DNA of 48,046 nt from Gemmataceae bacterium (lineage in GTDB: Bacteria; Planctomycetota; Planctomycetia; Gemmatales; Gemmataceae), in assembly GCA_019636445.1 (NCBI GenBank), contig JAHBXO010000011.1:103997-152042 (forward strand). The letters are read 5' to 3'. The position numbers were made by a program, and so were the translations under genes. Of this stretch, positions 25,501 through 36,072 are shown in pieces. Position 1 is the first letter of the stretch. The number at the start of each line of letters is the position of its first letter. The notes under the pieces were generated by a model. The model was not told the origin of the DNA, did no database searches, and saw only the letters and a list, made by a program, of their open reading frames with translations.

Positions 25501-28500
25501 GGACAGCGCCGGTGCCGCCAACTTCCGCCAGGATTTCGGCCTCGTCCGCACGTTCAGCCTCGGCAACCGCGTCTGGTTCGACAAGAACAACAGCGGCACC
25601 ATCGACGCCGCCGACGGTGCCACGCCGGGCATCGACGGTGCAACGGTGAAGCTCTACCGCCCCGCCGACTTCGATGCCGCCGGCCAGTTGATCGCCGGCA
25701 AGACCGCCTTCCGCACCACGTCGACGGCGAACGGCGGCTACTACCGCTTCGACGACCTGCTCGGCGCCGCAAGTGCCGGCGACCTTTCGGCCGGCAGCTA
25801 CGTCGTCGTCGTGGACGCCACCGGCGTACTCGCCGGCGCGGTCTCCAGCTCCGGCACGAACGGCAGCGCGAGCGGCCCGTTCGAACCCGCGCCGAACGCC
25901 ATCGCCGCCCCCACGACGACGGACAGCGACGACAGCGGCACCACCATTGCCGGCAACCTCGTGCGCAGCGGCGTCACCGTCGTCGGACCTGCCGCAACGC
26001 TACCGATCAACGAGCCGGACCTCGTCGGCATCGCGAACCCGCAGGGCACGATCGACGCCGCCGCGAACATGACCGTCGACTTCGGCTTCTACCGACCGCT
26101 TGCGCTGGGCAACTTCATCTGGGACGACAAGAACAACAACGGCGCGTTCGACGCCGGCGAGGCACCGCTCGACGGCGTCTCCGTCCAGCTCATCGACGGG
26201 GCGGGCAAAAACGTCGGCGGCTCGATCACCACCGCCGGCGGCGGACTCTACCAGTTCAATAATCTCATCCCCGGCACGTACACCGTGCGCGTCACGACGC
26301 CGACCGGTTTCACGAGCAGCACGGGCCTCGTCGGCAGCAAGGCCGGACCGTTCGAACCCGCCCCGCAGACGACGACGAACAACGTCGACCACGGCACCAT
26401 CAATTCCAAGATGACCGCCGGCATGTTCGTCGAATCCACGGTCGTCCTCGGCGATCCGGGCAACGCGGGCAACCCCGACACGATCGTGAACGCCAACGAC
26501 GCCAACCTCCGCCAGGATTTCGGCTTCTTCCGCCCGCTCGCGATCGGCGACTTCATCTTCGAAGACGTGGACAACAACGGCGTGTTCGACGGTGCCGACG
26601 TTCCCGTGAGCAATGTGCTCGTCGAACTGCTCGACGGTACGAATACCGTCATCGGCAGCGCCACCACCGTCGCCGACGGCAAGTACCGCTTCGACAACCT
26701 CATCGCCGGCAACTACACCGTCCGGATCACCCCGCCCGCCGGCCAGGGCTACGCCAGCAGCACCGGTGCCAACGGCAAGGCGACCGGTCCGTACGAACCC
26801 GCCACCGGCATCACGAACAACAACGAGGACCACGGCACCACCAGCGGCAACGTCATCGTCACCACCCTGACGCTCCAGCCCGCCGGCGGCAATCCCGACG
26901 AGGGCGGCACCGCCAACCTTGCCCAGGACTTCGGACTCTACCGCCCCGTGCTCCTCGGCAATCTCGTCTGGGCCGATCTGAACAACAACGGCGTCTTCGA
27001 CCCACTCGGCGGCGAAGCGGGCATTCCCGGAGTCGCCGTCGACCTGCTCGACGCCGGCGGCACCGTGATCGCCAGTACCACCACGGACGAGAACGGCCTG
27101 TACCAGTTCCCCGTCGCCCCCGGCCAGTACCGCGTCCGCATCACGCCCCCCGCCGGACTCGCCAGCAGCACCGGCAACGGACCCGGCAATTCCACCAGCG
27201 GGCCGTACGAACCCTCCACCGGCAAGACCGCCGACAGCGAGGATAAGGGCACGACCGCCGCGACATTCATCCAGACCGAACTGATCACCATCGCCACGCC
27301 CGGCACCGCCGACAATCCCGACAACGGCGGCTTCGCCAACCTGCGCCAGGACTTCGGCCTCTTTTCGCCGATCTCGCTTGCGTTGGGTAATTTCGTCTTC
27401 GAGGATGCCAACAATAACGGGACTTTCGATACAGGCGAAACGCCCATCGGAGGAGCCACCGTCACCCTGTTCGACGCACTCGGCAACACCGTCGGCACTG
27501 CCACCACCCCCGCCGACGGCAGCTACCGATTCGAAAACCTGCCGCCGGGCAGCTACACCGTGCAGGTCGTCGCTCCCGCCGGCTACCGCAACTCCGACGG
27601 CGTCGGCGTCGCCAATAATACCGACCACGGCGTCATCGACCCCACGCAGCCGAACAAGGCCACTTCGAGCGTCACGCTCACCGATCCGTCGATCGCGCCG
27701 AACCCCGACGAAGCCGGCAAGGCGAACCTCCTCCAGGACTTCGGCTTCTGGCGCCCTCAGGCGATCGGCAACTTCGTCTTCGTGGACGTGAACAACAATG
27801 GTACGAAGGACGCCGCCGAAGCCGGTCTCGCCGGTGTCGCCGTCTCGCTCCTGAAGGGTGCTACCGTCGTCGGCAGCACCACTACCGACGCGAACGGCAA
27901 CTACCTGTTCACGAACCTGCTCCCCGGCACCTACACCGTCCGCGTCGCCCCGCCCGCCGGCTTCGCCACCAGCACCGGCAAGAACGGCAGCGCCAGCGGC
28001 CCCTTCGAACCCGGCCTCTCGGACAACACCAACGACGCCGACCACGGCACCGCCGTCGGCGCGAACATCGAATCCACCGTCACGCTCATCTCTCCGCTTG
28101 TGGGCGGAAATCCCGACGGCCTCGATAACCTCCGCCAGGACTTCGGCCTCTTCCAGCCGCTCTCCTTCGGCAACACCGTCTTCATCGACGCGAACAAGAA
28201 CGGCAACCTCGACACCGGCGAACAAATGGTCGCCGGCGCCGTGGTCCGCCTCGTCGATTCCGGCGGCACTACCGTCGGCCAGACGACCACCGGCACCGAT
28301 GGGAAGTACCTGTTCACGAACCTCGCGCCCGGTACGTACACCGCAATCCTCACTCCACCGGCGGGCTTCACCCTTACGCCGGTGACGGTCGATCCGACGG
28401 TGAACACGGGCAACCAGAACGTCGGCCAGATGGTGGGGAACGAAATCCAGGCGACCGTCACCCTCGCCGTCGGCGGCGCACCGCTGATCGAGGGCAATAC

Positions 28501-30358
28501 CAACGGCAACATGTACCTCAACGGCGACTTCGGCCTCGTCGCCCCGCCGACCGCCAAGGTCTCCGGCTTCGTCTACCGCGATCCGAACCTCGACGGGCAA
28601 TACGTCCGCGGCACCTCGCCCACCGGTGACACCCCAATCGGCGGCGTCACCATCCAGATCTTCAACAACGCCAACACGCTCGTCGGCACCACCAAGACCG
28701 ACGGCAACGGCTTCTACCAGTTCATCAACCTGCCCCCGGGCACCTACACGATTCGCGAAACGCAGCCCGCCGGCCTGCTCGACGCCTTCGACACCCCCGG
28801 CACGCTCGGCGGCTCGTCGCCGTCCAATGACGTCCTCCAAGTCACGCTCATGGCGGACGACGACGGCCAGTTCTACAACTTCGGCGAATACGCGCCGACC
28901 ATGGTCAGCGGCTACGTCTGGGTCGACGACATCCTGAACTGCGTCTACGACTACGGTCGCGAACCGGTCGTCGCCGGCGTGCCGGTCACGATCTCCGGCA
29001 CGGCCTTCGCGGGCACGCCGCTCGAACGCCCGCTCACTGCGGCCGACGTGGCCGGCGGGCTCACCGTGCTCACGAACGTCGCCGGCCACTATTCCTTCCC
29101 CGTCCTGCCGCCCGGCGTCTATACCGTCAGCCGCGGCGATATTCCGGCCGGTCCCACGACCTTCCTCGACTGGTGCGAGCAGAACAACGACCCGACGAAC
29201 CCGCTGCCCACAATCACGAACAACCGGTTCTCGAGCGTGTCGACCATTCCGGGCGTCATCCGCGGCGACCTGAACTTCGGCCTCGTGCGCCCCTCGACCA
29301 TCGATCCGTCGAAGCAGAACTTCCTCGGCTCGTCCGGCAACCAGCCGGTCGTGCCCGGCACGATCCCCCCGCCGGGCGGACCGACGCGCGGCGACGTGCA
29401 ACTCGCGCCGCTCTTCAACGTGAACAACGCCGCCGCGAACTCCGCGTATACCGTCGTCGCGTCCGGTCTGGGGATCTCGCCGCAGGTTCGCGTCTTCGAC
29501 TACGCCACCGGCGGCGAAAAGTTCCGCCTGACGCCTTATGAATCGAGCTTCGTCGGCGGCATCCGCGTCGCGCAAGGAGATGTGAACGGCGACGGCATCG
29601 ACGACATCGTGACCACCACCGGCATCGGCGGCGGCCCGCGCACCGTCGTCTTCGACGGCGCCACCGGCCAGGTGATCCGCAACTTCTTCGCCTTCGAGGA
29701 CACCTTCCGCGGCGGCACCTGGGTCGCCGTCGGCGACGTGGACGGCGACGGGTTCGGCGACGTGATCGTCGGGGCCGAAGTCGGCGGCGGGCCCCGCATC
29801 ACCACCTTCAGCGGGAAGGACGGGTCCATCCTCAACAACTTCTTCGCCTTCGACGCCAACCAGCGCGGCGGCACCCGCGTCGCCGCCGGCGACTTCAATG
29901 GCGACGGCAAGGCCGATATCGTCGCCACCACCGGCTTCGGCGTCCCGACGCGCGTCCGCGTCTTCGACGGCACCAACGTCGGCAACGTTCTCCGCGACTT
30001 TGCCCCCTACGAGGCCAACTTCTTCGGCGGCGTCAACATCGCCGTCGGCGACTTCAATGGCGACAATACGCCCGACATCGCCGTCGGCGCCGAGATCACC
30101 GGCGGCCCGCGCGCCCAGATCTTCAGCGGCAAGGACAATTCCGTCCTCGCCAATTTCTTCGCCTTCGAGTCGACCTTCAGCGGCGGCGTCCGCGTCGCCG
30201 CGACCGACGCCAACGGCGACGGACGCGACGAACTCGTCGTCACGCCCGGACCCGGCGGCGCGGCCCGCGTTCGCGTCATCGACGTCGCCACGCTCGGCGA
30301 CCTCGACGCCTACTTCGCCTTCATGCCCGAATTCGTCGGCGGGGCGTACGTGGGGTAA
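22595..30358 (+). CDS. giant surface protein: SdrD-B-like repeats plus FG-GAP repeats
   Basis: The 2587-residue product is a predicted secreted or cell-surface protein. Residues 1-40 are Arg-rich and end in RARLEAMTLEAREMPAV, resembling an N-terminal motif seen before the mature part of many planctomycete surface proteins; no normal signal peptide is seen. One SdrD-B-like unit (about 40-160) comes first, then a beta-propeller-like region (about 200-640, with SDDGQFVYVMNLADNRLYII). About 11 SdrD-B-like units follow from residue 689 to about 2230 (GNFVFEDANNNGTFDTGE type, with Ca-binding Asp/Asn loops). Five FG-GAP-like repeats of 52-53 residues (GDVNGDGIDD, GDVDGDGFGD, GDFNGDGKAD and so on) close the protein from about 2328. 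It likely serves adhesion or envelope structure, stabilised by calcium. ATG 22595 is preferred over a TTG at 22580. Confidence 0.9.
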   Translation: MARQSFFVRMARGLMRRPQARVSRARLEAMTLEAREMPAVSGTVFQDFNASGTFDTSGQLTNLGGTTMGTPAQIGTIPTAIDVGIPNVTVTIFNAAGAKVDQVTSKADGTWQSNLTVAGQQYRVEFTGVPLNGLQYGPHGASAGTATQFVMDGATNVNLSLVRDAEYYRQNPLVVTSQYYFGSASGQAANFPGILSFPYASGSVQQMDNTISNIQQPDQHAIAIPTSQVGTTWGLGYNRDAKAGYAAAFTKRHSGMGPGGPGAIYTFALPSADTPGAVTTATQWVNLQGATALDLATNTTFTVDTLGGFGAYLAARNAPGYDYDRDGDDTGWNAVGKSSLGGLDVSDDGQFVYVMNLADNRLYIIPVLANGAADTANIRAIQVPTPAGVAAGDLRAWAVEYHNGQVYVGLVDSAESDQAQATLRGFVYAFNPTTNTFGASLVNDASGLGFDLSYDRGASFGGNDTYRPWSPTYNRLMLNQVATVGLSSQYPQPMLTGLAFDRQGNLSISIRDRNGDQTGRGTLANGAEAGPVLLAGSAAGRVEGVASGELLKAFVDGAAFRIEANGANPNNVAQSGTGVGSGVGPAGGEFYGEDDYAGNGHRGTSLGGITQIPGFGSILNTHFDPLINGQLRTGGVRWFNAATGTLEKAYQIYETDALAGTPQDPNGTFGKANGLGDLVAIEALDPPLEIGNRLFRDTDRDGVQDPGEPVLVGVTVQLQTLAGVTLATAVTGNDGSYYFNNGPGTNSKNEIYNVAGLVNGQKYQVVIPNVAGAQQAALTGLVLTGANATHTGDGATNDGNGDLRNSDFTLVGTSAVSIVDLTTNLVGNSDHTADAGFVDGVSLGNLVWEDSNNDGLFNGAEAGIDGITVNLYKTAAPTTLVATQSTAGGGAYLFTGLLPDDYIVEIVGPAGFRSSSGGGADLVNGPFETGLAGNSANNNEDHGKAISGSNLTGYIIRSNPVTLTAAGNPDSAGAANFRQDFGLVRTFSLGNRVWFDKNNSGTIDAADGATPGIDGATVKLYRPADFDAAGQLIAGKTAFRTTSTANGGYYRFDDLLGAASAGDLSAGSYVVVVDATGVLAGAVSSSGTNGSASGPFEPAPNAIAAPTTTDSDDSGTTIAGNLVRSGVTVVGPAATLPINEPDLVGIANPQGTIDAAANMTVDFGFYRPLALGNFIWDDKNNNGAFDAGEAPLDGVSVQLIDGAGKNVGGSITTAGGGLYQFNNLIPGTYTVRVTTPTGFTSSTGLVGSKAGPFEPAPQTTTNNVDHGTINSKMTAGMFVESTVVLGDPGNAGNPDTIVNANDANLRQDFGFFRPLAIGDFIFEDVDNNGVFDGADVPVSNVLVELLDGTNTVIGSATTVADGKYRFDNLIAGNYTVRITPPAGQGYASSTGANGKATGPYEPATGITNNNEDHGTTSGNVIVTTLTLQPAGGNPDEGGTANLAQDFGLYRPVLLGNLVWADLNNNGVFDPLGGEAGIPGVAVDLLDAGGTVIASTTTDENGLYQFPVAPGQYRVRITPPAGLASSTGNGPGNSTSGPYEPSTGKTADSEDKGTTAATFIQTELITIATPGTADNPDNGGFANLRQDFGLFSPISLALGNFVFEDANNNGTFDTGETPIGGATVTLFDALGNTVGTATTPADGSYRFENLPPGSYTVQVVAPAGYRNSDGVGVANNTDHGVIDPTQPNKATSSVTLTDPSIAPNPDEAGKANLLQDFGFWRPQAIGNFVFVDVNNNGTKDAAEAGLAGVAVSLLKGATVVGSTTTDANGNYLFTNLLPGTYTVRVAPPAGFATSTGKNGSASGPFEPGLSDNTNDADHGTAVGANIESTVTLISPLVGGNPDGLDNLRQDFGLFQPLSFGNTVFIDANKNGNLDTGEQMVAGAVVRLVDSGGTTVGQTTTGTDGKYLFTNLAPGTYTAILTPPAGFTLTPVTVDPTVNTGNQNVGQMVGNEIQATVTLAVGGAPLIEGNTNGNMYLNGDFGLVAPPTAKVSGFVYRDPNLDGQYVRGTSPTGDTPIGGVTIQIFNNANTLVGTTKTDGNGFYQFINLPPGTYTIRETQPAGLLDAFDTPGTLGGSSPSNDVLQVTLMADDDGQFYNFGEYAPTMVSGYVWVDDILNCVYDYGREPVVAGVPVTISGTAFAGTPLERPLTAADVAGGLTVLTNVAGHYSFPVLPPGVYTVSRGDIPAGPTTFLDWCEQNNDPTNPLPTITNNRFSSVSTIPGVIRGDLNFGLVRPSTIDPSKQNFLGSSGNQPVVPGTIPPPGGPTRGDVQLAPLFNVNNAAANSAYTVVASGLGISPQVRVFDYATGGEKFRLTPYESSFVGGIRVAQGDVNGDGIDDIVTTTGIGGGPRTVVFDGATGQVIRNFFAFEDTFRGGTWVAVGDVDGDGFGDVIVGAEVGGGPRITTFSGKDGSILNNFFAFDANQRGGTRVAAGDFNGDGKADIVATTGFGVPTRVRVFDGTNVGNVLRDFAPYEANFFGGVNIAVGDFNGDNTPDIAVGAEITGGPRAQIFSGKDNSVLANFFAFESTFSGGVRVAATDANGDGRDELVVTPGPGGAARVRVIDVATLGDLDAYFAFMPEFVGGAYVG
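24661..29280 (+). repeat. tandem composite repeats within the giant gene
   Basis: Eleven coding repeats start near 24661, 25121, 25558, 26105, 26544, 26953, 27382, 27764, 28168, 28560 and 28903. Those from 25121 to 28168 are spaced about 380-550 bases. Each starts with a (L/I)GN.(V/I)(W/F).D.NN(N/D)G segment, and most then carry an extra block with SS(T/S)G, GP(F/Y)EP, N..DHG and (N)LRQDFG. The block makes the unit longer (about 130-180 residues) than a standard SdrD-B domain. The first and the last two units lack most of it. Confidence 0.75.
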
Positions 30359-30379
30359 GGTGAAATCGAGTTATCATGG

Positions 30380-30408
30380 CCCCCGTTCCGGCTCCGCCGG
30401 TACGGGGG
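30380..30408 (+). terminator. Rho-independent-type terminator after the giant gene
   Basis: CCCCCGT (30380-30386) pairs with ACGGGGG (30402-30408), and an inner CCGGC/GCCGG stem (30388-30392 with 30396-30400) extends the hairpin. TTCTTCGTTT follows. It lies 21 bases after the stop codon. Confidence 0.75.
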
Positions 30409-30419
30409 TTCTTCGTTTG

Positions 30420-30452
30420 GACTTCCGAAGTCCGGCTACGACTTCGGAAGTC
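30420..30452. repeat. single 33-bp GACTTCCGAAGTC palindrome
   Basis: The sequence GACTTCCGAAGTC, CGGCTAC, GACTTCGGAAGTC is the same as arm 1 of the element at 4249-4281 with a single T-to-A change in the centre. It lies directly after the terminator of the giant gene, in the spacer between two convergent genes. Confidence 0.8.
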
Positions 30453-30494
30453 GATGCCACGACGTTCGCGATCAATGAGAATGGAAGTCGCAGA

Positions 30495-32375
30495 TCACTT
30501 CACCACCCGCACCGTGATGCCGCTCGGCTGGCTACCGCTGCGGTGGACCGTGTGCGTCGCCTTCACGAAGTCCTTCTCCTCGGCCTTGTAGATGTCCGTG
30601 AACGTCTGCGGGTTGCGGTCCACGAGCGGGAACCAGGTGCTCTGCACCTGCACCATCAGCCGGTGGCCGGGGCGGAACGTGTGGCACACGTCCGGCATCG
30701 TGAATTTCACCACCGTCGGCTTGCCCGGCTCGAACGGTTCCGGCTTGTCGAACCCGTTGCGGAACTTCCCCCGGAACGGCTCACCGCGAATGAGCATCTG
30801 GTACCCGCCCATCTTCACGCCGCTCGGGTTCGGGTCCGGGTCGGGATGGTCGGCCGGGAATACGTCGATCACCTTCACCACCCAGTCGGCATCGGTGCCC
30901 GTCGTGCTAACGTGCAACTCCACGTCGATCGGCCCAGCGAGCGTCAGGTCCTCCGTCAGCACCGGGGACTGGTACACCAGTACGTCCGGCCGGCGCGCGG
31001 CGAATCGCTGGTCGGCCGTCATGTATTCGTAGTCCATGCGGACGGAGGTCTTCTCGATGAACGGTACAGGTTTCGCCGGATCGGAGACGAACTCGTCCGC
31101 GCCAGTGATCGGGTCCTTGCCCCCTTTCGCGGTGAGCGTTCCCTTTTCGTCGAAGAGCAAGGTCACGGCCTTCGCTTGCTTCGGCGGCCAAGCGTCGTAT
31201 TGCCGCCATTCGTTCGTTCCGCTCTCGAAGACCCACGCCTCCGGAGGCGACCACGCGCCTTCACCCTTCAGGTGATGCTTGAAGAACGGCAGTTCGATCC
31301 TCTGCCGGTAAAACTCCGCGGTCTTGCTGCCGAAGCGGGCGTTGCCCAAACTCAACCCGTCGCCGCGGTTCCAGCCGCCATGGTCCCACGGGCCCATCAC
31401 CAGCATGTTGTGCTTGTTCTCCGGGCTGCCCTTCTCCGTCGCCTTGTAGCATTCGACCGCGCCGAACAGATTCTCGGCGTCGAACCAGCCGCCGACGGTC
31501 ATCACGGCCGGCTTCACGTTCTTCAAATGCTGCCGGATGTTCTTCGCCTTCCAGAATTCGTCGTACGTCCCGTGCGCCATCATCTCGTTCCAAAACGCCA
31601 CCTGTCCTTTGAAGTATTTCTTGTCGGCGTTCGGCAGCGGGCCGAGGTTCAGGAAGAAGTCGTAGCCGTCGGGTGTCTCGTGATCGAAGCGGAGGTACTT
31701 CTCCTTGCGGACCGGTTCCGGGCGCGGCTTGCCGAAGTTCGACATGAAGTTGAAGGCGTGCGGCAGGAAGAAGCAGCCGTTGTGGTGGAAGTCGTCGCCG
31801 ATGAACCAGTCCGTGACCGGTGCCTGCGGCGAGCAGGCCTTCATTGCCGGGTGGGCGTCCACCATGCCGGCGCAGGTGTAGTGCCCGGGGTACGAGATGC
31901 CCGTCTGCCCGACCTTGCCGTTGTGGGTCTTCAGCGTCTTCAGCAGGTATTCGATCGTGTCGTAGGTGTCGGTCGATTCGTCCGTCTCGTTCGGCGAGTC
32001 GTGCTTGATCGGCCGCATGTTCACGAACTCGCCCTCGCTCATCCAGCGACCGCGCACGTCCTGATACACGAAGATGAATTTTTCCTGCGTGTAGGCGAAC
32101 GACGGCCCGAGCGAGTTGCGATAGTTCTCGATACCGTACGGTGCGACGCTGTAGGGCGTGCGGTTCAGCATGATCGGGTATTTCTTCCCGTCGTCCTTCG
32201 GCACGTAGACGGCCGTGAAGAGCTTCACGCCGTCCCGCATCGGGATGCGATATTCGTACTTCGTGTAGTTCGCGACGACGAAGTCCTTCTGCTGCCGCGG
32301 GTCGGTAATGGTCTGAGCTTGCACGGCCTCGGCGCCGAGCAACGCGACGAACAGGGCCAGGACACGGAGCATCAT
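30495..32375 (-). CDS. secreted CocE/NonD family hydrolase (X-Pro dipeptidyl-peptidase type)
   Basis: The 626-residue protein has a signal peptide (MMLRVLALFVALLGAEAVQA, residues 1-20) and then an alpha/beta-hydrolase domain of the CocE/S15 family, with the N-terminal RIPMRDGVKL strand and DVRGRWMSEGEF. The catalytic triad is visible: S161 in GISYPGH, D299 in GGWFDAEN and H332 in GPWDHGG. The C-terminal third is the jelly-roll domain of the family (for example PGHRLMVQVQSTWFPLVDRNP). It cleaves esters, acyl groups or X-Pro peptides outside the cytoplasm; the true substrate is not predictable. The start could also be the second Met (32372). It follows the tRNA gene on the same strand and is convergent with the giant gene. 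Confidence 0.92.
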   Translation of the reverse strand: MMLRVLALFVALLGAEAVQAQTITDPRQQKDFVVANYTKYEYRIPMRDGVKLFTAVYVPKDDGKKYPIMLNRTPYSVAPYGIENYRNSLGPSFAYTQEKFIFVYQDVRGRWMSEGEFVNMRPIKHDSPNETDESTDTYDTIEYLLKTLKTHNGKVGQTGISYPGHYTCAGMVDAHPAMKACSPQAPVTDWFIGDDFHHNGCFFLPHAFNFMSNFGKPRPEPVRKEKYLRFDHETPDGYDFFLNLGPLPNADKKYFKGQVAFWNEMMAHGTYDEFWKAKNIRQHLKNVKPAVMTVGGWFDAENLFGAVECYKATEKGSPENKHNMLVMGPWDHGGWNRGDGLSLGNARFGSKTAEFYRQRIELPFFKHHLKGEGAWSPPEAWVFESGTNEWRQYDAWPPKQAKAVTLLFDEKGTLTAKGGKDPITGADEFVSDPAKPVPFIEKTSVRMDYEYMTADQRFAARRPDVLVYQSPVLTEDLTLAGPIDVELHVSTTGTDADWVVKVIDVFPADHPDPDPNPSGVKMGGYQMLIRGEPFRGKFRNGFDKPEPFEPGKPTVVKFTMPDVCHTFRPGHRLMVQVQSTWFPLVDRNPQTFTDIYKAEEKDFVKATHTVHRSGSQPSGITVRVVK

Positions 32376-32438
32376 GGAAAATCTCCCCGGAAACGTGCCG
32401 AACGGGGAGAGGATAGGCGGGAACCGGACGAAACCAAG

Positions 32439-32511
32439 TAGCGGGGGCCGGGTTTGAACCGGCGACCCATCGCTTATGAAGCGATTGCTCTAACCACTGA
32501 GCTACCCCGCC
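32439..32511 (-). tRNA. tRNA with CAU anticodon, probably elongator tRNA-Met
   Basis: The 73-base minus-strand sequence folds as a full cloverleaf. The acceptor stem is GGCGGGG with CCCCGCT (first pair G-U), the D arm GCTC-AGTGGTTA-GAGC, the anticodon arm ATCGC-TTCATAA-GCGAT, the variable loop GGGTC, and the T arm GCCGG-TTCAAAC-CCGGC; the discriminator is A. The anticodon is CAU. It lacks the C1-A72 mismatch and the three G-C pairs of initiator tRNA, so it is an elongator tRNA-Met; a lysidine-modified tRNA-Ile2 cannot be excluded by eye. The 3' CCA is not encoded. No tRNA neighbours are seen. Confidence 0.93.
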
Positions 32512-32557
32512 AGAAACAACAATTCTATGGCCCGGACGGCGGCCGACAAGCGAATGG

Positions 32558-35104
<2,547 letters not shown>

Positions 35105-35390
35105 CGAGGCATCCCCAGAAGGGCGGGGGTTCGGCGGGCGGGATAATTAATCCAGAATACTAATTTAATCGGTCCGCAAACCGATTTCCAGACCATTCTA
35201 CAAAGGATATCCAAACACAACGGGTTGGTCGTCGCGGAGACGCGACGATTCCGTTGGAGACGATCCACTCGCACCGTACTTTGTCACTTCCCCCAAAGAG
35301 AAAATAAGAAACCACCAAAGGCCACGACTCGGAACCCCAACGACCTGACCGTTGCACGGAGTAACGGCCCACCAAAGTCGAGATCATTCC

Positions 35391-35972
35391 ATGCCCGATT
35401 CGCTCGCGTTCGCGGTCGACGTGTTCCGCACAATCTGCGACCGCTTGTGGTCGAAGGCCGCCGACCTGCGGTTACTGATCGAAAGCGGATACTCATTCGA
35501 GGAATGGCTCAACTGGGAGGCGTACCTTGCCTGTAAGCTCCGGCAGGAGCACTTCCCATTCTGCGAAGTCTCGCCCAAGCCGACCTACGCAAGCGAGGGC
35601 GTTGCAACCGACTCAGGCGATTCGGATCGCAACCTCGGCGACCTGCGCGTGGGCGGCCCGAACGACGGCGCCGACCACTGCTGGCTGTTCGCCGAGATCG
35701 TACTCCTGCACGACGACACTAGCATGAAGTGGCTTGCGAAAATCGAATCCGATATCGGGAAATTGAAACGGCTCGGTTGGAAGAAGTCGGCGGCCCTGTT
35801 GATCGTGGTGGAGGCGAGTCGAGCCGAAGGATTGGCGAACGGGCCGTTGCAGGACCGGACCGCACTGACCGACCCTTTCGTCATTCCGTTACCCGGCGGC
35901 GGAAAGGTCGTGGTGAACGCGTACGACATCAAGACGAACCGCGCCGACACCCTCACGCTGACCGCAGGATAA
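35391..35972 (+). CDS. unknown protein, 193 residues
   Basis: I do not recognise this protein. It has no signal peptide or membrane helix and looks like a small globular cytosolic protein. A block of RNLGDLRVG, then WLFAEIVLLHD, then WLAKIESDIGKLKRLGWKKSAALLIVVEAS faintly recalls the D..ExK order and following helix of PD-(D/E)XK nuclease folds, but the Lys after Glu is replaced (AEIV), so this is only a hint. The ATG at 35391 (MPDSLAFAVDVF) is favoured; a TTG 13 codons upstream is possible. The gene and its 286-bp upstream spacer are less GC-rich than their surroundings, which may indicate recent acquisition. Confidence 0.65.
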   Translation: MPDSLAFAVDVFRTICDRLWSKAADLRLLIESGYSFEEWLNWEAYLACKLRQEHFPFCEVSPKPTYASEGVATDSGDSDRNLGDLRVGGPNDGADHCWLFAEIVLLHDDTSMKWLAKIESDIGKLKRLGWKKSAALLIVVEASRAEGLANGPLQDRTALTDPFVIPLPGGGKVVVNAYDIKTNRADTLTLTAG

Positions 35973-36072
35973 GCCTCGCATCGGATATCCCGTCTTCCAT
36001 TTCAACGTTGGGCAATTCCTCGCGCGTGATCCGACATGGGAAATCATTTCCGCGCGGCGTCTACCATGCAGT

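Noticed and set aside
26000..29575. Long open minus-strand frame opposite the giant gene (over 1100 codons)
   Set aside because: It is the antisense of high-GC repeats and keeps open because of codon bias; its product is Arg/Glu/Val-rich with no family likeness.
29898..32441. Long plus-strand frame of about 850 codons over the end of the giant gene and the CocE gene
   Set aside because: It crosses the terminator and the repeat, and its translation is low-complexity; the CocE gene on the other strand has clear motifs.
32439..32511. Initiator tRNA-Met
   Set aside because: The acceptor stem pairs at position 1-72, and the GGG/CCC pairs in the anticodon stem are absent.
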